Shown here: positions 7,294 to 15,326 of the stretch, in pieces | Position numbering within the stretch: the first letter of the stretch is position 1 | How the letters are laid out: each line of letters opens with the position of its first letter | From: an uncultured Lachnospiraceae bacterium | GTDB taxonomy: Bacteria > Bacillota > Clostridia > Lachnospirales > Lachnospiraceae | Direction: 5' to 3' | NCBI GenBank assembly: GCA_949893755.1 | Contig: CATLCV010000020.1 | Coordinates: 1 to 40,440, forward strand | DNA length: 40,440 bases | The notes under the pieces: model-generated | The model's input: the letters and a program-made list of their open reading frames with translations, nothing else | Told to the model about the DNA's origin: nothing | Databases searched by the model: none | Translations under genes and position numbers: made by a program

Positions 7294-8367
7294 ATGGAAA
7301 AGATCAGAATTGGAATTATCGGACATGGATTTATGGGAACGGAACACGAAAAGATGCTTACAGGGATTGAAGGCTACCGTGTAGTCGGGATTTCAGATAA
7401 AGATCCCGGACAGCTTGAAAATGTAACGGACGGGATAAAAAAATACGCGTCTAACGAAGAATTGATCCAGGATCCTGAGATCCAGGTCGTGCTGATCGCG
7501 GCAAATAATAATCAGCATCACAGCCTTGTGCTCCAGGCGGCCCGGGCTGGAAAGGACATCATCTGCGAGAAGCCGGTGGCCATGAGCCTGGAAGATCTGG
7601 ATGATATGGTCCGGGTTACAGAGGAATACAGAGTCAAATTTACCGTGCATCACCAGAGAAGGCTTGATCCTGATTTCAGGACTGCCAAGGCAATTTTCGA
7701 TGCGGAAACGCTCGGAGATATCTACACGATCAAGAGCAGCCTGTATGGTTTTAACGGCAATATGCATGACTGGCATGTGTATGTAAATGAGGGCGGCGGA
7801 ATGCTGTATGATTGGGGCGTACATCTCCTGGACCAGATCCTGTGGATGATGCCGGACGCAAAGATTACAAGTGTGTACGCCGACATTCGGAATGTGATCA
7901 ATTTTGAAGTAGATGATTACTTTAAAATCCTTATGAGATTTGATAACCGGGTGACCGCGGAGGTAGAGCTGGGAACGTATTATCTTGCGGACAAGCCTCA
8001 GGACAAGTGGTTTGAGCGCCACTGGTTTATCGGCGGAAATAAGGGAAGCGCGTACATAGATGGATTTGATCCGGTGGGGAAGATCGTACGGACAGACGGG
8101 CTTCTGAAAAATGTAAGCGGAAAACGAACCATGACGGCCGCCGGGCCGACCCGCTCTTTCGGACCTCCTCCGGAAGGAAAGATTCTTACGGAACCATTGC
8201 CGGCAGTAAATACGAATCATGCGCAATATTTTGAAAATTACAGAAAGGCATATTGGGGGGAAGAGGAATTTCTGGTAAAAATCCCGCAGACGAGGCGGGT
8301 GCTGGCACTTATGGATGCTGTCAGGGAATCAGGACGCACCGGGAAATCAATTGCCTTTGAAAACTGA
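7294..8367 (+). CDS. Second Gfo/Idh/MocA family oxidoreductase
   Basis: 357 aa. The N-terminal Rossmann motif GHGFMG is at 10-15, CEKPVA with Lys93 follows at 91-96, and the catalytic DWGVH (Asp173, His177) comes after a GGGM loop, so the enzyme is intact. It is only distantly like the operon's Gfo protein. It is transcribed divergently from araC-GH39, from a promoter whose box array matches that of the deglycosidase operon, so it probably acts in the same pathway. It could oxidise another glycoside or reduce the keto sugar left after C-C cleavage. Which substrate it uses is not visible. A 9-bp hairpin follows 17 nt after the stop. Confidence 0.85.
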   Translation: MEKIRIGIIGHGFMGTEHEKMLTGIEGYRVVGISDKDPGQLENVTDGIKKYASNEELIQDPEIQVVLIAANNNQHHSLVLQAARAGKDIICEKPVAMSLEDLDDMVRVTEEYRVKFTVHHQRRLDPDFRTAKAIFDAETLGDIYTIKSSLYGFNGNMHDWHVYVNEGGGMLYDWGVHLLDQILWMMPDAKITSVYADIRNVINFEVDDYFKILMRFDNRVTAEVELGTYYLADKPQDKWFERHWFIGGNKGSAYIDGFDPVGKIVRTDGLLKNVSGKRTMTAAGPTRSFGPPPEGKILTEPLPAVNTNHAQYFENYRKAYWGEEEFLVKIPQTRRVLALMDAVRESGRTGKSIAFEN

Positions 8368-8384
8368 GCCGGAAAACGCAAAAC

Positions 8385-8406
8385 TGTGGGTGGATACCCA
8401 CCCACA
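8385..8406 (+). terminator. Hairpin after the second Gfo gene
   Basis: A perfect 9-bp stem TGTGGGTGG/CCACCCACA closes an ATAC loop. It lacks a proper T run, so termination efficiency is uncertain, but its place 17 nt after the stop fits a terminator. Confidence 0.5.
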
Positions 8407-8433
8407 AAAGTTATAGAAGTGATTCACCTGTCC

Positions 8434-8565
8434 TCAGCAAAACCGATTCCTCCGGGGATTGATCTGGCAGGGGAGGGCGGCGATATCGTGATACTCGGCG
8501 TGATGCTTCTCAATGCATTCCCGTACCTGTTCAATATCCTCCGGCTGGATCAGCAGGGACATGCC
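8434..8565 (-). pseudogene. DUF3343 3' fragment
   Basis: The minus strand encodes the last 43 residues of a DUF3343 protein (from GMSLLIQPEDIE to RRNRFC and stop). They are nearly identical to the C-terminus of the intact gene at 31528-31803. Similarity to that copy ends just past the stop codon. The fragment has no start of its own and is fused in frame to a dehydratase fragment. Confidence 0.85.
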
Positions 8566-8597
8566 GCCGCACAGCCCGGTCACGATGCCGTGGATAT
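8566..8597 (-). pseudogene. Two short scraps of a 2-hydroxyacyl-CoA dehydratase gene
   Basis: The residues GIVTGLCGG, identical to part of the intact protein encoded at 31805-33076, join in frame to the DUF3343 fragment at a shared TGCGGC. A second scrap matching the area near 32919-32935 joins at a shared GATGCCGT. Both junctions sit in short identical sequences, which suggests microhomology-driven deletion. Confidence 0.65.
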
Positions 8598-8770
8598 CCG
8601 ATGCACGCATAGAGATTCAGGATCCCCATTTCTTTCAGCCTTGCTTCCAGGGCTTCATAGAGCATTCTCCCAAGTCCGAGCCTTTGCATATCACAGTCAA
8701 GATATATCGTCAGTTCGCAGGACCAGTCATATGCCGCCCTGCTGACAAAGGGCTGTGCGTATGCATAGCC
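8598..8770 (-). pseudogene. GNAT acetyltransferase middle fragment
   Basis: The minus strand reads GYAYAQPFVSRAAYDWSCEL followed by a segment with QRLGLGRMLYEAL, the acetyl-CoA-binding motif A of phosphinothricin-type GNAT acetyltransferases. It ends at LNLYACIG, so the C-terminal part is missing. A complementary C-terminal GNAT remnant lies at 35388-35558, overlapping by only about 12 residues. Confidence 0.75.
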
Positions 8771-8885
8771 TCATGTCCCGGGAAACCCGGAAGGCGCTCA
8801 GCACCTTGTATCCTTCCTTTTCCAGCTTTAAGCTTATGCCCCGGTTGAGGCTTGTATCGTCTTCCAGTAATAAGATGTTTGCCAT
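8727..8885 (-). pseudogene. Response regulator N-terminal fragment
   Basis: From ATG 8885, with a GGAGG site, the frame reads MANILLLEDDTSLNRGISLK and on to VLSAF. This is the first part of an OmpR-type receiver, including the acidic EDD pocket. It then runs out of frame into the GNAT fragment and stops at 8727. The phospho-acceptor Asp and everything beyond are absent. It starts 19 nt downstream of the AAA/PD-(D/E)XK gene. Confidence 0.7.
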
Positions 8886-8904
8886 TGGATGCCTCCATAT
8901 TCTT

Positions 8905-10479
8905 CTACATGGTATACGGTTCAATCCGGCAGGTATACTCCTTGGTTTTTTCATCATAGCTGACCCCTACCAGAAGCAGGTTTCCCTTGTAATCTTCCAA
9001 AGCCCTTGGATAACATTTGTCATGGATCTGCGTGATCGCGCTTTCTGCGGTTTCATTCCACTTTAATTCCACCAGAAGCGCCGGTTTATCCCCGTGATGT
9101 TTTCTTGGAAGGTACACGATATCCGCCCTTCCTTTTCCGGACGGGAGCTCCTTGATCACCGTATAGTAATTACGGGCCACGTAAAATGCCAGGGAAATGG
9201 TATAGCTGAGCGCATTCTCGTCATTGTACTGCAGATAGGAGGTTTCGAAATGCGCTTCCTCCACCGCCTTTGCCACAAGCGCCTCATTCTGGTTCCACAC
9301 CGCATCCAGAGCGGCCCTGGAATTTTTCAGTGCCTTCGATACCTCTCCCCAGTCGGAATTGCTGATGGACGTGATATATTCATTTAAAATCTCTTCATTC
9401 GGAATAAATACCTCGCCCCTGTCACTGCGGTATCCCAGGTATCCCAGATGCACAAGGAGGGTCAATACGTCATCCCTGGAATGGAAGGTCACCATGTCGT
9501 TGGTAAAGCTGCGGATATCCACCGGGACTCCGTTCTTCCCGTCCATCATCTGGAGGATCGCATCCTTCAGCCCTTCGAAATTCAGGTCAATGTAGGAGCG
9601 GAGGGCCTCGAAGGTCTCTGTCTGATTCCAGTAAAACTGAAATTTTCCAAAACGCATGGCGCTGACTACGGAACGGGGGTTGTAGACAGAGCCCACGCCT
9701 TCCAGGAAATATCCGTCATACCATTTCTTCGTTTCCTCAAAATCCATGCCGTACCGCCGGCACAGCTCCCTGACCTCGGCTTCCGTGAAGCCTACATATT
9801 CGGCCAGCGCCCCCTGGAAAACCATGGAAAATTCGTCGAACATATTCAGGGCACTGTGGGTTCCGTATTTTTTGATCGGAAGGATCCCTGTCATATAGCA
9901 CAGCGCAATATATCCCTTGTCCTTGAGCATATCCCGCAGAAAATCCAGGTACAGCTTCTGAGCTTCCTCCTCCGTCCTGTACTCCCGGAAAATGCAGTCC
10001 CACTCATCGATGATGATGACGAATGGGATTTTCGTCTGATTATATATATCCTGCATTGTCCTGGTTAAATTGGTTTCATCAAAATACCTCAGATCTGTAT
10101 AGCCGTCAAGAAGATCCCATAGTAATGATTTTTTCAGAAGCTGCAGCATTTCAGGCATACTGCTGCTTTGACTCAGGAACTCCTGCATATTTAAAAACAG
10201 CACATGATATCGGTTCAAATTTTCTGTATAATGCTCGTCCTCCGCGATCTCGAGGCCCGCAAACAGCTCCGCGGAATCGCATCCCCGGCTGTAATATGCC
10301 GTCAGCATATCCGCGGTGACAGACTTTCCGAATCTGCGCGGCCTGCTCATGCTGATGTATTTTTGCAGAGAATTCATCACTCTGCTGCAGTAGCGGATCA
10401 GGCCGGATTTGTCTATATATATTTCCGAATTGATGCATTGCGCAAACTTTTCATTTCCCGGATTCAAATAGCTTCCCAT
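8905..10479 (-). CDS. AAA-ATPase-like / PD-(D/E)XK nuclease domain protein
   Basis: 524 aa. The N-terminal half matches the AAA-ATPase_like family that starts with an IYIDKS-type motif and has RPRRFGKSVTADML as a degenerate P-loop (about 52-65), with FVIIIDEWD as Walker B. The C-terminal quarter carries a PD-(D/E)XK-type core (GRADIVYL ... ALLVELKW), where the D and ExK catalytic residues are retained. Such proteins are abundant, multicopy and mostly uncharacterised in gut anaerobes. ATG 10479 was chosen because GGAGGGAG lies 7-8 nt upstream; the open frame continues upstream into unrelated debris. The neighbours are pseudogene fragments, so it may be mobile. Confidence 0.85.
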   Translation of the reverse strand: MGSYLNPGNEKFAQCINSEIYIDKSGLIRYCSRVMNSLQKYISMSRPRRFGKSVTADMLTAYYSRGCDSAELFAGLEIAEDEHYTENLNRYHVLFLNMQEFLSQSSSMPEMLQLLKKSLLWDLLDGYTDLRYFDETNLTRTMQDIYNQTKIPFVIIIDEWDCIFREYRTEEEAQKLYLDFLRDMLKDKGYIALCYMTGILPIKKYGTHSALNMFDEFSMVFQGALAEYVGFTEAEVRELCRRYGMDFEETKKWYDGYFLEGVGSVYNPRSVVSAMRFGKFQFYWNQTETFEALRSYIDLNFEGLKDAILQMMDGKNGVPVDIRSFTNDMVTFHSRDDVLTLLVHLGYLGYRSDRGEVFIPNEEILNEYITSISNSDWGEVSKALKNSRAALDAVWNQNEALVAKAVEEAHFETSYLQYNDENALSYTISLAFYVARNYYTVIKELPSGKGRADIVYLPRKHHGDKPALLVELKWNETAESAITQIHDKCYPRALEDYKGNLLLVGVSYDEKTKEYTCRIEPYTM

Positions 10480-10522
10480 GGGGCTCCCTCCTTCTGTCCC
10501 TTCCGCACGGTATGATACTGTA

Positions 10523-10551
10523 ACTATAGCAGAGAATTTGTCCGCGGACAA
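10523..10551 (-). promoter_or_regulatory. Promoter with palindromic operator for the AAA/PD-(D/E)XK gene
   Basis: On the minus strand TTGTCC (10551-10546) and TATAGT (10528-10523) are 17 nt apart. The -35 lies inside the perfect 14-bp palindrome TTGTCCGCGGACAA (10538-10551), a likely repressor site. Confidence 0.55.
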
Positions 10552-10617
10552 GCGGATTTTTATTTTATGAAAACAGCCGGCAACTGAATAACATTCCATC
10601 TGGTATTTTGCTTCCCC

Positions 10618-10692
10618 ACGGATCTGAGTTGTCAAAAATGCCATCGAAGCATGGCTGCACTGCGCCGCCAGTTTTCCCGGAGATAATTGCAT
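10618..10692 (-). pseudogene. Peptidyl-tRNA hydrolase (PTH2-type) fragment
   Basis: The minus strand reads MQLSPGKLAAQCSHASMAFL, then TTQIR. This resembles the conserved N-terminal active-site region of PTH2-type hydrolases (SPGK..AQ..HAS). Nothing of the rest of the domain is recognisable on either side, so it is a remnant. Confidence 0.55.
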
Positions 10693-11041
10693 TTCATAAA
10701 ATGCTCCTGTTCAAGCATCTGCGCATGATGGCAGAGGCCTAAATAGGAGCATAAAACAAATTTTTTGTATTGTCATTGAAGCTGTTGTATAATAATTCAG
10801 CTTGGGAGATGAGCAGATTATTTGATATCCTGTATTGTGCTAATACGCAAGTAGGTCATCCATTTTCTGGAGAAAGCGGGCGGCATATGCTATAATCATC
10901 ACATTTTTCCTCCAAAAGTTTAAAATCACAGCATCTGGAAGCAAGTGAAGAATCTGCGTCACGCAAACCCGGCAAACCTGCGAACACAAACGAAGTTTCA
11001 CAGATCTGCCGGCTGCACCGTATCTTTTTTCTCTCAGGACC

Positions 11042-12076
11042 TTATTCGATCTTGATAACCCCTTTCACAATGTCCGCCTTATTGTTCACACATTTTTCCA
11101 GAGCTTCCTGTATATGATCGAGATCAAAATAATCTGTAACTATATTTTTGATATCTATTTTTCCGGAGGCAACCGCATCGATTGCCATCGGATAGATATT
11201 TCTATAGCGGAACACGGTCTTGAAGGTCAGTTCCTTATCCAGTGCTATTCCTATCGGCAATGTCATTTCTCCCGATGCGCTGTAGCCGACGAATACGATC
11301 ACCGCACCCTTCTTCGCTGCCCGGATCAGCTGTCCGGCAGTAATCTGTGAGCCGGCGGTTTCGATCCCCAGATCGGCTCCCTTGCCGCCTGTATACTCCA
11401 TAATCCTCGATACAGCGTCCTCTTCCTTCCCGTTAATAACAAGATCAGCGCCCAATTCCCTGGCCTTCTCCAGCCGCTTCTCCATGATATCCACGACAAT
11501 GACCCTGGAAACTCCCATGGCCTTCAAGGATAATAAGCTGACAAGTCCGATACACCCAGCACCCGTTACCACGGCCGTCTGACCCAGACATGCGCCGCCC
11601 TGCCGTGCTGCATGCATGCCCACCGCCAGCGGTTCGATGAGAGCGCCTTCCATCGTGCTTACATGATCCGGAAGCTTAAAGCATAAGCCTGCTTCATGTG
11701 CCACATATTCCTGAAATACCCCGTCCACGGGTGGTGTTGCGAAGAACACCACATCCCTGCAGAGATTATATTTTCCCTGTTTACAGAATTCACATTCCCC
11801 GCATGTCTTCCCGGGTTCCAGAGCCACACGGTCCCCGACCTTCAGATCCTGCACATTTGCACCGGTCTCCACGATCACGCCGCCCGCTTCATGTCCCAGT
11901 ACAAACGGAGGCTCCACGATAAAATCACCGATTCTACCCGACTCATAATAATGCAGATCTGATCCGCATATCCCCACGTATTCTATTTTTACCAATACCT
12001 CATTTTCTCCCGGCACCGGAACCGGTCTTTCCTGAAGCTCCACTTTCCGCAGGTCTGTCATCACCGCTGTCTTCAT
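11042..12076 (-). CDS. Zinc-dependent polyol/sorbitol dehydrogenase-like
   Basis: 344-aa medium-chain dehydrogenase. It has the catalytic zinc segment GICGSDLHYYE (Cys and His), the GHEAGG motif, the four structural-zinc cysteines in CGECEFCKQGKYNLC, and a Rossmann nucleotide site VTGAGCIGLVS. Closest family by appearance is sorbitol/L-iditol/xylitol dehydrogenase, which interconverts polyols and ketoses with NAD+. ATG 12076 with a GGAG site is preferred over GTG 12088. It is the last gene of the ABC transporter operon (40 nt after the permease), so it probably processes the imported sugar or polyol. The exact substrate is unknown. Confidence 0.85.
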   Translation of the reverse strand: MKTAVMTDLRKVELQERPVPVPGENEVLVKIEYVGICGSDLHYYESGRIGDFIVEPPFVLGHEAGGVIVETGANVQDLKVGDRVALEPGKTCGECEFCKQGKYNLCRDVVFFATPPVDGVFQEYVAHEAGLCFKLPDHVSTMEGALIEPLAVGMHAARQGGACLGQTAVVTGAGCIGLVSLLSLKAMGVSRVIVVDIMEKRLEKARELGADLVINGKEEDAVSRIMEYTGGKGADLGIETAGSQITAGQLIRAAKKGAVIVFVGYSASGEMTLPIGIALDKELTFKTVFRYRNIYPMAIDAVASGKIDIKNIVTDYFDLDHIQEALEKCVNNKADIVKGVIKIE

Positions 12077-12116
12077 TGTCTTCTCCACAGCCTAACGCCC
12101 TTCCTTTCCAAAAATA

Positions 12117-12950
12117 TCAGCCCTTTACCGCACCGGCCACCATACTCTCTATGATCCTCTTACTGAAAATAAAGTACAGCAGCATCACAGGAAACATTGC
12201 CACCAGGATCCCCGCCATCATACGGGGATAATCGATCGTATATGCCCCCTTAAACATAGTCAGCCCTACCGGCACCGTTCTCAGCGACTCCTTGCTGACC
12301 AAGATCAATGCAAAGGAGAACTCATTCCATACGGCAAAAAACTGGATGATCGCAACCGTCGCAAGAATCGGCCCTGTCAGCGGAAATATGATCCTGAAGA
12401 TCGTCATAAAGAACCCGCTCCCGTCGATAGCCGCAGCTTCTTCCAGCTCCCTCGGGACAGAGGATATGTAGCTTTCGATCAGCATGATCGAAATAGGGAT
12501 TCCGAATGCGATATACGGAAGCAGCAGCGTATACCAGTGATTCGTCAATCCTGCCTGCTTAAACTGCACATACATGGGAACCAGCAGCGCATGGATCGGG
12601 ATCAGCATACCGATCATAAAATAATTGTAGATCACGTTCCTGCCCTTAAACCTGAATCTTGACAGTACATAGGCCGCCAGAAAAGATACAATAATAATAA
12701 TCCCCACGGACAGAACCGTATTCCGCAGACTGTTTCCGATATATCTGAGCATATTCGTCTCCGTAAAAACGGAAATATAATTCTTCAGATTCAGCGAAGA
12801 CGGAAGAGCCATCGAAGACTGCGCAAATTCCTTCTGTGTCTTCAAGGAGGAGGACAGCAGCCATAAAATAGGGAAAATACAGGAACAGGAAAACAGGATC
12901 ATAATCACATTGACCAAACCTCTTACAACATTTTTTCCGATCGTCTTCAT
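12117..12950 (-). CDS. Carbohydrate ABC transporter permease (MalG-like)
   Basis: 277 aa with six predicted membrane helices and the cytoplasmic EAA loop (EEAAAIDGSGFFMTIFRIIFPL region, about 190-211) that docks the ATPase. It resembles the CUT1 family MalG/UgpE permeases. It is encoded 3 nt after its partner permease. No ATP-binding gene is in the operon; CUT1 systems in Firmicutes commonly share an MsmK-type ATPase encoded elsewhere. Confidence 0.92.
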   Translation of the reverse strand: MKTIGKNVVRGLVNVIMILFSCSCIFPILWLLSSSLKTQKEFAQSSMALPSSLNLKNYISVFTETNMLRYIGNSLRNTVLSVGIIIIVSFLAAYVLSRFRFKGRNVIYNYFMIGMLIPIHALLVPMYVQFKQAGLTNHWYTLLLPYIAFGIPISIMLIESYISSVPRELEEAAAIDGSGFFMTIFRIIFPLTGPILATVAIIQFFAVWNEFSFALILVSKESLRTVPVGLTMFKGAYTIDYPRMMAGILVAMFPVMLLYFIFSKRIIESMVAGAVKG

Positions 12951-12953
12951 TTG

Positions 12954-13865
12954 TCAATTTTCCTCCTTTTTCCATGGCTGCATCACGAGCAATCTGACCA
13001 CTCCTACCAAAAGCAGGCTGAGCACCAGCACTCCTACTGACATCGCACTTGCATATCCAAAACGGTTTTTCACAAAAGTCGTCTTATACACATTCAGCGC
13101 CATAACCATGGAACTGGTTCCCGGCCCGCCGTTTGTCATTACATAAATGTGGTCAAATATCTTCATATTTCCGGCAATACACAGCATAACCGCCGCCAGC
13201 AGCGATTCCTTGATCAGAGGAAGCGTGATATAAACCGCCCTTACGATCCCGGACGCGCCGTCCAGCTCGGCCACTTCATAGATGCTGGCATCCACCGATG
13301 TCATTGCCGCCATAATGATGACCATATAGTATCCGATATACTGCCAGATCAGTGGAATACTGACGATCAATACGATTGTATCCGGATTATCCAGCCAAGC
13401 CCTTGCCCAGCTTTCTGCTCCTGCCATACGGAGCAGCGAATTCAAAAGCCCATAATCATAGTTGAAAATAAACATCCATACAAATCCTACTACGACTGCG
13501 GATATTGTAGATGGGAAGTATGCAACTACTCTGTGTACAGATTTAAATTTCAAAAATCTGGCGCTTAAAAATGCAGAGAATATAAATGCGATTCCAATCT
13601 GCCCGATCACACATAAAAGTGTGATCAGGATATTGTTTTTAAAAGAATCCCAGAAAGCCGTATCCCGCATCAGGATAGCATAATTTTTCAATCCTACGAA
13701 TTTCATGTCAGGACCGCCGGACCAACTAAATGTACTCAGATAAAAGGATCTGAATATCGGAATAACCGCTACATAAGTATAGAGAATCAATGCCGGCAGC
13801 AGACATATCCAGATTCCCAGCGTTTTATTTGCCTTCGGGGTTCTTACTTTCTTCTTGCCCTTCAA
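12954..13865 (-). CDS. Carbohydrate ABC transporter permease (MalF/UgpA-like)
   Basis: 303 aa with six membrane helices after a basic N-terminus, a periplasm-facing loop, and an EAA-like motif (EVAELDGASGIVRAVYITLP). It pairs with the MalG-like permease. The start is TTG 13865, supported by GGAGGAG six bases upstream. It follows the binding-protein gene by 50 nt. Confidence 0.92.
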   Translation of the reverse strand: MKGKKKVRTPKANKTLGIWICLLPALILYTYVAVIPIFRSFYLSTFSWSGGPDMKFVGLKNYAILMRDTAFWDSFKNNILITLLCVIGQIGIAFIFSAFLSARFLKFKSVHRVVAYFPSTISAVVVGFVWMFIFNYDYGLLNSLLRMAGAESWARAWLDNPDTIVLIVSIPLIWQYIGYYMVIIMAAMTSVDASIYEVAELDGASGIVRAVYITLPLIKESLLAAVMLCIAGNMKIFDHIYVMTNGGPGTSSMVMALNVYKTTFVKNRFGYASAMSVGVLVLSLLLVGVVRLLVMQPWKKEEN

Positions 13866-13915
13866 AATTTTCTCCTCCTGCTTACTGCACTATTGGTTTC
13901 CGTATCTGCCGTATG

Positions 13916-15295
13916 CTAGTCCAGATCTGCCTGATCCTGCTCCAGCTGGATTTCCTTCGCCAGGTCTTCCGGAGTCTTCTCTCCGATCAGGAGTGACTGC
14001 AGACCCTGATTCATCGTCTCGATCACACCGCTGTCCATACAGGAATCATAGACCGGTACGTGCACTACATGTTCCATCAGTTCCAGATATTCCGTGTACA
14101 ATTGAGGCAGGCTTTCCGCATCGTATTCCGGAGCTTTCCACGGGGTAACTCCGCCATAGGAGGCAGTAATGTCGGCAACCTTCTTGCCGGTCAGCGCTTT
14201 GATCAGATCCACACAGAGTTCTCTTTTTGCGCCGTTCTGAACCTTATTCGACATGGAAGTAAACCATACACAGCCTCCGGACACTGTATTCTGCCTGTCC
14301 GTTCCACCGTTTACAGGAGGTAATATCGCTAATTTTGTCGCCTCTTTGACATCCTCAGGCGCTGCCGTATCCACTGGCGGGATAAACCATGTTCCGTTGG
14401 CAATGGCCGCTGCCTTTTTATTATAATATACGGTCTGCTGCTCCTGATCGTCAATGGAGTTGATATCCTCATTGAACGCACCGCAGTCAGCCAGTTCCTG
14501 GAAAGCGGTCAGTGCCGCGATAAATTCATCATCCGTGAACTTTGCCCCGTCTCCGTTCAAAATGGAGTTGGTCCATTCAACCCCTGTAAAACGGTCTCCC
14601 AAAGTACTCAGCCAGCATGACTCCGCAGGCCAGTTGGGTTTATTCCCCATCACAAATGCAGTCACGCCCTTCTCCTGGAATTTCTTTACCGCATCGAGAA
14701 GCTCATCCCAGGTCGCCGGGAATTCATCATAGCCGATCTCCGACCACATTTCGGAATTGTAGAAGATCAATCCCGTAGACAAAGATTCTCTCGGCACCCC
14801 GTATATCCGTCCATCCAAAGTCACATTGTCATATGCGCCTTCAATATAAGCATCCCTCCACTCCGGATCTGCATCCAGATCGTCTGTCAGGTCCTGAACC
14901 CATCCGTTGTTGACGAAATTCTTTGTCCAGGAACCTTTCAGCATAAAGATATCCGGCATATCATCTGCGGAGCCGAGCGCCGCAATTTTGGTCTGATAAG
15001 AGGTCTGATCCATTTCCTCTATACTGATCTCCACTTCCGGATGCTCTTCCTGCCACTCATCCAGAGCAGTATAGAAGCCTGTTCCGTACCCGGATTCTCC
15101 TACCACGCTTCTGGACACATCCGTCAAAATAGAAATAACCGTTTTTCCATCTTCCGAAGCATCCGCTTCTTCCCTTGAGGTATCTTCCGCCCCGTCGTCT
15201 GTATCATCGACAACCGAAACATTTCCGCCTCCGCAGCCTGCAGCCGTTACGCACATTACTGCTGCCAACAAAGCAGCCATTATTTTCTTCTTCAT
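13916..15295 (-). CDS. Sugar ABC transporter substrate-binding lipoprotein
   Basis: 459 aa. It starts with a lipoprotein signal peptide (lipobox TAAGC, Cys21), then an acidic linker rich in Asp/Glu/Ser, then a family 1 extracellular solute-binding fold (for example DMPDIFMLKG, VPRESLSTGLIFYN, FPATWDELL). It would capture a mono- or oligosaccharide outside the membrane for the two permeases downstream. Context (beta-mannosidase, lyxose/mannose isomerase) suggests mannosides or a related sugar; this is inference. Confidence 0.92.
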   Translation of the reverse strand: MKKKIMAALLAAVMCVTAAGCGGGNVSVVDDTDDGAEDTSREEADASEDGKTVISILTDVSRSVVGESGYGTGFYTALDEWQEEHPEVEISIEEMDQTSYQTKIAALGSADDMPDIFMLKGSWTKNFVNNGWVQDLTDDLDADPEWRDAYIEGAYDNVTLDGRIYGVPRESLSTGLIFYNSEMWSEIGYDEFPATWDELLDAVKKFQEKGVTAFVMGNKPNWPAESCWLSTLGDRFTGVEWTNSILNGDGAKFTDDEFIAALTAFQELADCGAFNEDINSIDDQEQQTVYYNKKAAAIANGTWFIPPVDTAAPEDVKEATKLAILPPVNGGTDRQNTVSGGCVWFTSMSNKVQNGAKRELCVDLIKALTGKKVADITASYGGVTPWKAPEYDAESLPQLYTEYLELMEHVVHVPVYDSCMDSGVIETMNQGLQSLLIGEKTPEDLAKEIQLEQDQADLD

Positions 15296-15326
15296 AAGAT
15301 TTCTACCCGTTCCTTTCTCAATTTCA

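Larger units (their letters stand above)
10480..11041. other. Intergenic region with promoter and debris
   Basis: This 562-bp stretch has no intact gene. It holds the promoter of the AAA/PD-(D/E)XK gene, a peptidyl-tRNA hydrolase remnant (10618-10692), and an AT-rich part with a possible plus-strand promoter (TTGTAT, 17 nt, TATAAT near 10768-10796) that leads to no recognisable gene. I see nothing else in 10800-11041. Confidence 0.5.
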
